Source: Mesorhizobium sp. J8 (GTDB lineage Bacteria > Pseudomonadota > Alphaproteobacteria > Rhizobiales > Rhizobiaceae). Taken from it: DNA of 64,000 bases. The stretch spans positions 2,418,001-2,482,000 of the forward strand of contig NZ_AP024109.1 in the NCBI RefSeq assembly GCF_016591715.1, given 5' to 3'. Below, piece by piece: positions 56,373 through 64,000 of this stretch. The position numbers and the translations under genes are program-made. How positions within the stretch are numbered: the first letter of the stretch is position 1; the number at the start of each line of letters is the position of its first letter. A model generated the notes under the pieces. That model had not been told where the DNA came from. It ran no database searches and worked only from the letters and a program-made list of their open reading frames with translations.

Positions 56373-56873
56373 CTACAGCTTCGCCTTGAAGCGTTTCACC
56401 TTCCTGCTGGCGTAGTCGCCATTGCGCAGGTCCGATTTGCCGTAGCGATTCCTGAACTCATACCAAGCTCCCCCGGGAGACTTGCGCTGGTAGATCACCT
56501 TGCCGGCCTGGCGATGCTCGAAGCAACTCAAGGATGGCTTGGCGCCCCATGAACCGCGCCAGGTTGCCCGGAAACACATTTTGCCCTGGCCGGGTATGAA
56601 CCAGAGACCCTCGCCATAGCTCTTGCTGCCCTCCGTGGACCAGGCGGTAAACTGCCGCTTGCTCACCGCGAAATACGCGGCGCCATGGTTGCCCCAACGC
56701 CAGGAACGGTTCTTGTAGAGCTGGTAGATGCCCTCATCGGAGACTGCGGCGGCCGTCGCCGCACGATCGTCGATCTTGTTCGCCGTCTTGGCCATCGCGG
56801 CTGCCTGCGGGCCGACAACAAAAACGGAGCAGGCGAGCGCCGCACCGAGCCAATTTCCCAACACCCTGTTCAC
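56373..56873 (-). CDS. DUF995 family exported protein
   Basis: The GTG start follows GGAG by 7 nt; a longer frame opens at 56993 but lacks support. The 166-aa product has a signal peptide (LGNWLGAALACSVFVVG...AAAMA) and a mature domain with WRWGNHGAAYF, GKMCFRATW, and FEHRQAGKVIYQRK, the pattern of the rhizobial DUF995 family. Two Cys may form a disulfide. The function is unknown. Confidence 0.75.
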   Translation of the reverse strand: MNRVLGNWLGAALACSVFVVGPQAAAMAKTANKIDDRAATAAAVSDEGIYQLYKNRSWRWGNHGAAYFAVSKRQFTAWSTEGSKSYGEGLWFIPGQGKMCFRATWRGSWGAKPSLSCFEHRQAGKVIYQRKSPGGAWYEFRNRYGKSDLRNGDYASRKVKRFKAKL

Positions 56874-57006
56874 GATTTTACTCCGCCACTGATTTACGCC
56901 ACGCCTTGCACCGGCCCCCGAAGGCTTCCCCTGGGAGCGATCCTTGTCAAACTGGAAAGCTGGAGCCCGTCCCTGTCCAACAGGGGCGGGCATGGCCTGC
57001 CGCCCG

Positions 57007-57918
57007 TTACGGCAGGACGTGCTGGGTTACACGCCAGTCGGGCAGGCCGTAGCCGCCCAGCCACGGCCAGACTTCCTTCTGGTTGAAGTAGACCACCGAG
57101 GTCAGGGCCGGAAACTCGGCATAGGACTTGCGCGAGTCCTCAGCCCATTTCGACACGTAGTCTTGCTTTCCGACATAGCCCAACTCGGCAACGATGACCG
57201 GCTTGTTGAATTTCGCGACACGGTCATAGCCTGGCTTCAGCGTCTCTTCGAAGGTCCGATCGCGGCCGACCTCGTCATTGTCCTTCTTCTGCAAGCCGAA
57301 CACCGACAGGCCGATTACATCGACATAGTTGTCGCCGGGATAGTATTTCTCCAGGCCTTCGACGCCCTTGGGCGACCACATGTATTTTGCCGCCGGCGCG
57401 GCCTTGCGGCACACGTCCACCTCGCGCTTGTAGGCGGCGATCCAGTCCTTCGGCGCCCAGTTGGCCCAGGTGAAGCGGCCGTTCTTGTCTTCCATCTCTT
57501 GCGCCCAGCGGATGGTGACCGGGCTCTTCATCTGCCCGACAAGGCTGCAGATCGCTTGCATGTTGGCGTCGTATTTGCCGCTCAATATGCCGTCGCGCAG
57601 TTCGGGCGGCGTGATGCGCCAGTCCTTCGACCATGTCCAAGGCTCGATGGTGATCAGCAGGGAACGGCCCCGTTGCTGCGCATAGGCGTCCGCAAGCGGT
57701 AGCGTCGACAGGTCGACGTCTTCCCAAGGCAGGAACAGTTCCTCGATGGTGGCTGACTTGTCGTTGCTGAAATCGCCGTAAGGATCGTAGGAGCCGAATG
57801 CCGACGCCGCCGAACTCGTCTTGATCGGATCCGTTCTCGTCTGCGAACCCGCCGACGCTGGCAAGGCCACGCCGGCGATAAGCGCCGACACAAGCGCGGT
57901 TGCTGTGGAGAGTTTCAT
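57007..57918 (-). CDS. GH26-like exported glycoside hydrolase
   Basis: The 303-aa product has a signal peptide (MKLSTATALVSALIAGVALP) and a TIM-barrel glycosidase pattern. The acid/base is probably Glu141 in TIRWAQEMED, and the nucleophile Glu245 in PVIVAELGYVG, both in the GH26 clan-A context. GGGAGGCGGGT precedes the ATG; a longer frame to 58149 is not coding. It is divergent from a processive GT2 synthase, so it likely trims or edits that polymer in the periplasm. Confidence 0.85.
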   Translation of the reverse strand: MKLSTATALVSALIAGVALPASAGSQTRTDPIKTSSAASAFGSYDPYGDFSNDKSATIEELFLPWEDVDLSTLPLADAYAQQRGRSLLITIEPWTWSKDWRITPPELRDGILSGKYDANMQAICSLVGQMKSPVTIRWAQEMEDKNGRFTWANWAPKDWIAAYKREVDVCRKAAPAAKYMWSPKGVEGLEKYYPGDNYVDVIGLSVFGLQKKDNDEVGRDRTFEETLKPGYDRVAKFNKPVIVAELGYVGKQDYVSKWAEDSRKSYAEFPALTSVVYFNQKEVWPWLGGYGLPDWRVTQHVLP

Positions 57919-58464
57919 ACCCGCCTCCCATGAGCTTCGATGTCCCGCCGGACCTTTGAAGCTTGTCACGACGCGCCGACTGAAGCCGGCACCCAAACCC
58001 AAATACCGGTTTGCCGACGTGAAATGCGGGTTTTCAGAGCGACTGGAACTGGCACCTGTCACGCCGTGCCGTCCACTATTGTTGTCTCTTTCGACCTTAT
58101 ACATAGGCCCCGAGACGAGGTCGCCGCGATACTCACAAATTCGCGTCAACGTTACGATATTAACCCTTTCTCATATAAGAGCCTATGCTCGGCGAGAGTC
58201 AAGCGCAATTAACCGTTACTTAACCTTACCGCCGCCGGCATGGTTAACCGGAAGGATGGTTTGCGTTGGCCCTAGCGCTTCACGCAACCGGCGCTGCAGC
58301 TGCGCTCCGACGGTGAACGTCGTCGAGGCCATGATTGGTTAACCACTTCTCAACCAGCGTGGTTAATGAAACGCTAATTCTGTTGACTCTGCATTAGCTT
58401 AAGCTGATTCTATCGCGGGAATGAATGGGGTCGGCCGGCTTAGCCGGGCGGGTTGGCGGGCAGT
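57919..58464. promoter_or_regulatory. divergent GH26 / GT2 control region
   Basis: This 546-bp AT-richer region has no credible gene. It contains a full CtrA site, three GANTC sites (58196, 58385, 58406), repeated GGTTAA motifs (58242, 58338, 58362) and a possible -35 TTGACT at 58383 on the plus strand. Confidence 0.6.
58209..58224. promoter_or_regulatory. CtrA consensus box
   Basis: TTAA-CCGTTAC-TTAAC matches the CtrA consensus TTAA-N7-TTAAC exactly. It lies 241 bp upstream of the GT2 start and 291 bp from the GH26 start. CtrA is the master cell-cycle regulator of alphaproteobacteria. Confidence 0.65.
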
Positions 58465-60336
58465 ATGGGCGTATCTGGGGATGCCGGCGTTGTCGGCGGT
58501 AAAACGACGTCAGCGGGCAGGGCTGGCGAGGTTTCAACCGGCCATGGACCCAAGGGTCCTTATCTCGTGCCGGTGCTCACGCCGCGCCAGCAATCGATCC
58601 TGCGGCTTGGCCTCGCTTTTTGGTTCGTCGCGCTGGTTTTCTTCTGGTCATGGTGGCTGCGGCCCGCGCATATCGATCATGTCGGGCCTTTTGCCTTCGC
58701 CACCATCGTGCTGGCGTGGCTGACCTTGATGCCGATGTATTTCCTGCTCAACGTCCATGCCTCGAGGAAGTCGTCCAAGCTGCACACGATCCCCAAGCGC
58801 TCGCGCGTCGCCATGGTGGTCACCAAGGCGCCGTCGGAGCCTTTCGCGGTGGTTCAGCGCACATTGGAGGCGATGCTGGCGCAGGACTATCCGCACGACA
58901 CCTGGCTTGCCGACGAGGATCCAACCGAGGCGACGGTTCGCTGGTGCGACGCGCATGGCGTGCTGATTTCCACCAGGCGCGGCCGGGAGGATTATCACCG
59001 CAAGACCTGGCCGCGCAGGACCCGCTGCAAGGAAGGCAACCTGGCTTTTTTCTATGATCAGTACGGCTATGAACGCTACGACTTCGTCGCGCAGATGGAT
59101 GCCGACCATGTACCGTCGCCGACCTATCTGAGGGAAATCCTCTATCCCTTCGCCGACCCCGGCGTCGGCTATGTCTCGGCGCCCAGCATCTGCGACAACA
59201 ATGCCGACGAGAGCTGGGCCGCGCGGGGGCGGCTGTTTGTGGAAGGCATGCTCCACGGCCCCCTCCAGTCCGGCTACACCAGCAACGGAGCCCCGCTCTG
59301 CATCGGCTCACATTATGCCGTGCGCACCGTTGCGTTGCGGCAAGCTGGCGGGCTGGGCCCTGAACTGGCCGAGGACCACTCCACCTCGATGCTGATCAGC
59401 GCCGCTGGATGGCGCGGCGTGCATGCCATCGACGCAATCGCGAATGGCGACGGTCCGCAGACCTTCGCCGACCTGGTTACTCAGGAGTTCCAGTGGTCCA
59501 GGAGCTTGACGACCATCCTGCTTGAATACACGCCGAGATACCTGTCCAAGCTCAGCCCGAGGCTCAGACGACAGTTCGTATTCTGCCAGCTCTGGTATCC
59601 CATGTTCGCTTTGTTCGCGATGGCAACCTATGCCATGCCGATCTACGCGCTTTTGTCGGGCAACAATTTTGCCAACGTGACGTATCCGGAGTTCCTTTTC
59701 CACTATACGCCAAGCGCGGCCATCCCGATTGCTCTGGTGATCTTTCTAAAGAGGTTAGGTCTCTCGCGTCCATTCTCGGCGAAGGCTATCAGTTGGGAAG
59801 GGACGCTCTTCCATTTGTTCGCGCGCTGGCCATGGGTGATGGCAGGAACGCTGGCGTCGGTTCGCGACTATCTGACCAAGTCATTCGTCGATTTCCGCGT
59901 CACTCCGAAAGGCAGCGGCCCAAAACACCTTCTGCCCGCTCGCGTCATGGTGCCATATGCCCTGCTTGCGGTTGGTGCTTCGTTGCCGGTGCTTCTGGTG
60001 GAGCATCCTGCAAGAGCCTTCGGTTTCTACTGGTTCGCCGCGTTTAATGCGACGATCTACGGACTGCTGGTCGTGGTGATAGTTGGCAAGCATCTGACTG
60101 AGAACAAGATTTCGCTGCGGCAAAACGTAGGCAAGTTCGCGCTGCAAGGATCGCTCGCCGCCGTTGCCGTATTGGTCCCGCTGGCAGGATTTTACGACCG
60201 CGGGCTGCAAGGCATATATGGACTGCAGCAGGGCGCCGGCCTACGCATCGTCAAGGTTACGTATCCGGTTTCCGGTGCAGGCCGTGGCGAACTCGGAAGC
60301 CAAAGGTTCGTCCTTGATCTCGGTTGGGGTGAATGA
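58465..60336 (+). CDS. processive family-2 glycosyltransferase (cellulose-synthase-like)
   Basis: The 623-aa product has two N-terminal and about five C-terminal membrane helices around a cytosolic GT2 domain. Motifs are WLADEDPTE (first Asp), QMDADHVPS (DxD), LAEDHSTSM (catalytic ED) and QEFQWSRS, a QxxRW-like box reading Q-x2-Q-W. It would polymerise and extrude a beta-glycan. The ATG at 58465 is chosen over a TTG four codons upstream. No PilZ domain or BcsB-like partner is seen, so the polymer is unlikely to be classical cellulose. Confidence 0.88.
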   Translation: MGVSGDAGVVGGKTTSAGRAGEVSTGHGPKGPYLVPVLTPRQQSILRLGLAFWFVALVFFWSWWLRPAHIDHVGPFAFATIVLAWLTLMPMYFLLNVHASRKSSKLHTIPKRSRVAMVVTKAPSEPFAVVQRTLEAMLAQDYPHDTWLADEDPTEATVRWCDAHGVLISTRRGREDYHRKTWPRRTRCKEGNLAFFYDQYGYERYDFVAQMDADHVPSPTYLREILYPFADPGVGYVSAPSICDNNADESWAARGRLFVEGMLHGPLQSGYTSNGAPLCIGSHYAVRTVALRQAGGLGPELAEDHSTSMLISAAGWRGVHAIDAIANGDGPQTFADLVTQEFQWSRSLTTILLEYTPRYLSKLSPRLRRQFVFCQLWYPMFALFAMATYAMPIYALLSGNNFANVTYPEFLFHYTPSAAIPIALVIFLKRLGLSRPFSAKAISWEGTLFHLFARWPWVMAGTLASVRDYLTKSFVDFRVTPKGSGPKHLLPARVMVPYALLAVGASLPVLLVEHPARAFGFYWFAAFNATIYGLLVVVIVGKHLTENKISLRQNVGKFALQGSLAAVAVLVPLAGFYDRGLQGIYGLQQGAGLRIVKVTYPVSGAGRGELGSQRFVLDLGWGE

Positions 60337-60518
60337 AGCCTCTAGAGCCGAATGAACAGTCAAATGGAATGCCCGAAGACAGCTGTCGTTCATGGTTCAA
60401 ATCCTATTCGGCGGATCGCTTCTTTGATGATCGTCGTCGCTCGGCGAATGCCTGCGAGTGGTCTGAACGCGGCGTTGGCGCTAAGCCCCGGCAAGCGGGC
60501 ATCCCCTGCGCACCATGA
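60333..60518 (+). CDS. possible small coupled ORF
   Basis: This 61-aa frame has its ATG inside the GT2 stop (ATGA), with GGGGTG as SD. Its own stop overlaps the start of the acyltransferase gene (ATGA), so it exactly fills the 178-bp gap. The product is charged and Cys-containing (WFKSYSADRFFDDRRRSANA), with no known domain. Chance is possible in GC-rich DNA; the double overlap is the main support. Confidence 0.3.
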   Translation: MKPLEPNEQSNGMPEDSCRSWFKSYSADRFFDDRRRSANACEWSERGVGAKPRQAGIPCAP

Positions 60519-61610
60519 CGCCTAACCCCGAGTACCGGCCGCAGATCGACTCGCTGCGAGCCGTTGCCGTATTCGCGGTCATGTACTCGCACTTCTGGGA
60601 TGATGCCTCCCCCTGGGGGCATCATGGTGTCAGGCTGTTTTTTTATCAGCGGTTACCTGATCACCGGTATCTTGATCCGCTCGAAGGAAGCGGTCCGATC
60701 ACAGGGCGCTCTTGGCGTCATCCTGGTCTTCTACCTGCGGCGGGCCCTGAGAATTTTCCCGGCATATTACATGATGCTGGCCTTGGCGGCCGCCTTCTTG
60801 CCCGAGGTCCGGACATCGTTGCCCTGGCACGCTGCCTACCTCTCCAATGTCTTGTTTGCGCTAGACGGTAACTGGGACCCCTGGCCGCTCGCTCATCTAT
60901 GGAGTTTGAGCGTCGAAGAGCAGTTTTATTTGTTTTGGCCGCTGCTGATCGTCCTGAGCCCCGGCCGGACATTGATCCCGATGCTGGTTGGGATCATCCT
61001 TGCGGCGGTCGCGTTTCGGGCAGCTATTGTTTTCTATCTTCCGGAAGGGCCGGCCCGCTATGTGCTGACGCCGGCCGCGTTTGATGCTTTGGGCGCCGGC
61101 GCCCTTCTCGCGGCGATCGAAGCGTCCCATCGACTGACCGATGTACTGCGGTGGAGACTGGCGATGGCAAGCGTCGCGGCCGTCGCCATCGTGGCGGTTT
61201 CATTCACGCTGCAAGCGGCCATGTTCAATTTTGTACTCGGCGACTTCCTGACGGTCGTACCTTTGGTCGCTGTCGTGAGTTGGGCCAGCGCAGGTGCCAA
61301 GGGCCAGATCAAGCGACTGGCAGAGAACTCCGTCGTGCGATATCTGGGTCGGATCAGCTACGGGATCTATCTTTATCATTTCCCCGCACTGGCCGTCGTC
61401 TTCCTGTTCTGCGGATCCTTCGAGATGCAGTTTCCTCCGCTCGGTCCGATCCGGTTCGTGATTGCGGGTCTGGTCACGGTCGCGGCTGCCGCGGCCTCAT
61501 GGCACTTGTTGGAACAACCGTTGAACAGCCTGAAAGCGAGACTGTCCTACACGGCACGCCGGCCGGAAATTGATCGTCGGCTTGGACGGCAAGGGCGGCT
61601 GCCGAAATAA
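60515..61610 (+). pseudogene. acyltransferase family 3 gene, frameshifted at T7
   Basis: The first frame reads MTPNPEYRPQIDSLRAVAVF through GVRLFF, the normal AT3 N-terminus, then leaves frame. The second frame continues as FISGYLITGILIRSKEAVRS to a complete AT3 C-terminus (HLWSLSVEEQFYLFWPLLI, then SYGIYLYHFPAL). The break is at seven T's (60638-60644). Without it the protein would be about 365 aa with ten helices and transfer acyl groups onto a surface glycan. It may be a true pseudogene, a sequencing error, or expressed by slippage. Confidence 0.8.
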
Positions 61611-61806
61611 ACGTTCGCATTTTAATAATAGTCGATCGAGCCGGTAAAGATCGCGCTCATCATCTCGTTTGCACGAATTTTAATAAGTCGCCTCTAATAT
61701 TAAGCCACGATGCGAATGGCGGCGAGCCGTTCGCACGGCGCGGAAGCCAAGGAAAGAGAAAATATACCGCGCGAGAACAACGCGTATTTCCTGGCAGGGG
61801 ACGACA

Positions 61807-62211
61807 ATGAACGATTTCATGAATGAAGCGGCGGCTGTCGGCAAGAGATATGCTTGCGCCATTGCCGCCATTGCACTGGCCTCGATCGTGTCTGGCTGCC
61901 AGAGCATGGACATGACGAAGACCAGCTCGATCAGCACCGTCCCGGCGGCCCACACTGCCGCAAAGAAGGTGCAATACGTCAAGAAGCATCGGCTGCATCG
62001 CGTTCACCGCAGGTCGCTGACGCAAATGTCCAGTGTGACGCGCGTCAGGGAGGAGGCCTATGCCGCCATTGTGCGGTCGCAGCCTGTTCGCGGACCGCGG
62101 CCCGTAAAGATTTCCTACAGCGTGGGCAGCGTCGGTCCGTTGCTTGGCCACTCGCCGTGGATCTGCGGCCCGAGTGGCTTCGGTCAGCGCTCGGCTTGCA
62201 GGGCGCGCTAA
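61807..62211 (+). CDS. small lipoprotein
   Basis: The 134-aa product has a lipoprotein signal: CAIAAIALASIVSGCQS with the lipidated Cys at about residue 31. It then has a basic stretch (KKVQYVKKHRLHRVHRRS) and a C-terminal part with two Cys. AGGGGACGACA precedes the ATG. The family is not recognised; the basic segment suggests contact with anionic polymers. Confidence 0.7.
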   Translation: MNDFMNEAAAVGKRYACAIAAIALASIVSGCQSMDMTKTSSISTVPAAHTAAKKVQYVKKHRLHRVHRRSLTQMSSVTRVREEAYAAIVRSQPVRGPRPVKISYSVGSVGPLLGHSPWICGPSGFGQRSACRAR

Positions 62212-62339
62212 CCTAGACAACCGCTATCGCCGGGGGCTTGACTGCGGGGGCAAGAGGAGGGACGCGCGCCGAGGGCGCGCTGCCTCTTGCATTCCGGTCG
62301 TCCGCGCGTCGCTATGTTGGTCGACCGGCCGCCGTGGGA

Positions 62340-63425
62340 CTACTTGCGGCGCGGCGTCGCCTTTTCGCCCGCGGGCTTGCTCGGCCAGTGCCAGCCGTCG
62401 CCCTCGCCATGCGCGGGCTGTGGCCGCGCCACATAGGCGAGCGCGCCATTGGCCTCCAGATAGACGCGCGACAGCATCTCGGCGAGCACGCCCGACGTCA
62501 CCGCCTGCAGTCCCGCGATCACCAGGAAGAAGCCGGTGATCAGCATCGGCCTCGTGCCGATATCCTGCCCCCAGAAAACCTTGATCGCGAACAGATAGGC
62601 CAGGATCAGCGAGCCGAGCACGCCGAGCACGATGCCGATACCGCCGAAGAAATGGCCGGGCCGCGTTCGATAGCGCAGGAAGAAGAACATGAAGACGAGG
62701 TCCAGCACCACGCGGAAGGTGCGCGAGATGCCGTATTTCGACTGGCCGTGGATACGCGCGTGATGCGTCACCACCTCCTGGGCAATGCGGCGCGGCGTCG
62801 TCACGGTCGCGAGCCATGCCGGGATGAAGCGGTGCATCTCGCCATAGAGCCGGACGCTGCGGATGACGCTGCCGCGGAACACTTTCAGGCTGCAGCCATA
62901 GTCCTTGAGCTTGACGCCGGTGACGCGCGCGATCAGCCTGTTGGCGATGCGGGACGGCAGGCGGCGCAACCAGAACCCTTCCTTGCGGTCCTTGCGCCAG
63001 CCGGCCACCAGGTCGAGATCCTCGGTCAGCAGGCGATAGACCATGCGTGGGATGTCGAAAGGGTCATTTTGCAGGTCGCCGTCGAGCGTCGCGATGACGT
63101 CGCCGCGCGCGGCGTCGAGACCGGCTTGCATGGCTGCGGTCTGTTTGTAGTTGCGCACCAGCTCCACGCCGTGCACATGCGGCCCGTATTGAGCCGCCAA
63201 CCGGCGGATCTCGGCGGGCGTGGCGTCGGTGCTGCCGTCGTCGACCAGAACCACTTCCCAGGGTTGGCTGTAATTCTCCATCGCCTGATGGATGCGGACA
63301 AGCAGCGGCTCGACATTGTCGGCCTCGTTGTACATCGGAATGACGATGGAGAGCTTGTGCTCGGGCATGACGGCGCCCTCGGGCAGTCCCGATGAGGGGA
63401 TGGGAAGCACGTTCATGGCGGTCAT
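62340..63425 (-). CDS. polyprenyl-phosphate glycosyltransferase (DPM/GtrB-like GT2)
   Basis: The 361-aa product has a GT2 domain (LSIVIPMYNEADNVEPLL, VDDGSTDAT, TLDGDLQNDP with DxD) and two C-terminal helices after residue about 265. It transfers a sugar from a nucleotide to undecaprenyl phosphate for periplasmic use. The ATG overlaps the stop of the upstream membrane-protein gene (ATGA), so they are coupled and probably act on one lipid-linked substrate. Confidence 0.9.
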   Translation of the reverse strand: MTAMNVLPIPSSGLPEGAVMPEHKLSIVIPMYNEADNVEPLLVRIHQAMENYSQPWEVVLVDDGSTDATPAEIRRLAAQYGPHVHGVELVRNYKQTAAMQAGLDAARGDVIATLDGDLQNDPFDIPRMVYRLLTEDLDLVAGWRKDRKEGFWLRRLPSRIANRLIARVTGVKLKDYGCSLKVFRGSVIRSVRLYGEMHRFIPAWLATVTTPRRIAQEVVTHHARIHGQSKYGISRTFRVVLDLVFMFFFLRYRTRPGHFFGGIGIVLGVLGSLILAYLFAIKVFWGQDIGTRPMLITGFFLVIAGLQAVTSGVLAEMLSRVYLEANGALAYVARPQPAHGEGDGWHWPSKPAGEKATPRRK

Positions 63426-64000
63426 TTCCTTGCCGGTCCCGCCGCCGGGCTCTCCGGCAGCGTCGATTTCGAGGGGAACAGCCAGGCGATCGCACCGGTT
63501 GCGACCGCCGAGCACAGGATGAAGAGATGCAGCGCAAGCGCCGCCTGCAGGCCGTCCTTCATGGCGATGCCCGAATAGAGCAACGCCGCGGCGGCGCCCG
63601 CCTCATAGGTGCCGAAGCCGGCGACGCCCTGCACCGGAAGGATGGCGGCTGCCTCCGCGCCGACGGCGCCGGGGAAAGCCGTCTGGAACGAGGTGCCGAG
63701 CAGCATGGCGAGCAGCCAGCCCTGCACGCCTAGCTTTAGCGCCCAGTTGGCGATCGTCCACCACCAGCCATAGCGCGAGCGCCCAGTCGCCTCGGTGAAG
63801 ATGTCGCGCAACTTGCCGAACTTCGAGACGATCCTGCCGCCCGCCGTCCAGTTGTGCGGCGCGCGCGCCCAGCGCGGCAGGTACCATGCGGCGGCGATCA
63901 GCGCCGCGATGCCGGCGGCCCTCAACGCCGGATGCAGGCCCGGCCAGACCAGACAGGCGAGCACGCCGACGACGAAAGCGTCCTGCAGCCTGAACCACAA
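63422..64000 (-). CDS. lysylphosphatidylglycerol-synthase-TM / UPF0104 family protein, 5' end beyond window
   Basis: The visible 192 residues are the C-terminal part of a multi-helix membrane protein. PVQGVAGFGTYEAGAAAALL matches the conserved P..G.G..E motif of the LPG_synthase_TM/AglD-like family. The frame runs off the right edge. Members are flippase-like proteins or aminoacyl-PG synthases. Coupling to a polyprenyl-phosphate glycosyltransferase favours a role in lipid-linked sugar translocation. Confidence 0.82.
   Translation of the reverse strand: MWFRLQDAFVVGVLACLVWPGLHPALRAAGIAALIAAAWYLPRWARAPHNWTAGGRIVSKFGKLRDIFTEATGRSRYGWWWTIANWALKLGVQGWLLAMLLGTSFQTAFPGAVGAEAAAILPVQGVAGFGTYEAGAAAALLYSGIAMKDGLQAALALHLFILCSAVATGAIAWLFPSKSTLPESPAAGPARK

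Noticed and set aside
57007..58149. Longer GH26 start at 58149
   Set aside because: The extra 77 residues lack family character; the ATG at 57918 has a strong SD and begins a normal signal peptide.
60394..60404. tRNA-like GGTTCAAATCC T-loop
   Set aside because: The flanking bases do not form a T stem or acceptor stem, and no D or anticodon arm is found upstream.
60515..61610. Two separate genes instead of one frameshifted gene
   Set aside because: The two frames join into one standard AT3 protein with no gap or overlap in homology.

Overview
The window is chromosomal DNA of a high-GC alphaproteobacterium, most likely a Rhizobiales member close to Mesorhizobium. The evidence is codon and amino-acid style, the gene orders (purF-cvpA, dnaB-radA, rpsF-rpsR-rplI, fabD-fabG-acpP-fabF-mltG-yicC-gmk, lptF-lptG-lptD-surA-pdxA-rsmA), a HWE/HisKA_2-type sensor kinase, and the inverted mosaic and palindromic intergenic repeats typical of rhizobia. 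No rRNA, tRNA, CRISPR array, insertion sequence or prophage was recognised. All calls come from reading the sequence; no database search was run.

Layout. 1-9.3 kb: an edge-truncated acyltransferase/acyl-ACP synthetase (aas-like), a tautomerase with a divergent LysR regulator, two tandem EamA transporters, a periplasmic S10 peptidase, an OsmC protein and small hypotheticals. 9.4-20.7 kb: housekeeping genes on the minus strand (an SDR, purF, cvpA, radA, a lower-GC hypothetical gene wedged between radA and dnaB, dnaB, an Rsm22-type protein, ynfA, cfa, rplI, rpsR, rpsF). 21-29 kb: a secreted Cys-rich protein, a TadG-like vWA protein, a probable small RNA, a multi-PAS histidine kinase coupled to a single-domain response regulator, and an LTA-synthase-like membrane phosphotransferase. 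29.2-36.6 kb: the type II fatty-acid synthesis cluster, with a RelBE/ParE-type toxin-antitoxin pair between fabD and fabG, then mltG, a tandem palindromic repeat array, yicC and gmk. 36.7-46.9 kb: the LPS-transport and outer-membrane operon lptF-lptG-lptD-surA-pdxA-rsmA, with divergent pepA-holC.

47-56.3 kb is the most interesting accessory region. Six plus-strand genes, five of their joints overlapping or 2 nt apart, encode a KAS III enzyme, an extended SDR, a metallo-beta-lactamase-fold hydrolase, an F390-synthetase-like adenylate-forming enzyme, a GNAT-like acyltransferase and a Rieske oxygenase. A convergent ATP-grasp ligase follows. Together they look like a small-molecule (acyl-derived) biosynthetic locus that I cannot match to a described pathway.

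56.4-64 kb: cell-surface polysaccharide functions. A GH26-like glycanase and a divergent processive GT2 synthase share a 546-bp region with a full CtrA consensus box and three GANTC sites. Then come an acyltransferase-3 gene split by a frameshift at a T7 run, a small lipoprotein, and a polyprenyl-phosphate glycosyltransferase coupled to an LPG-synthase-TM protein cut by the window edge.
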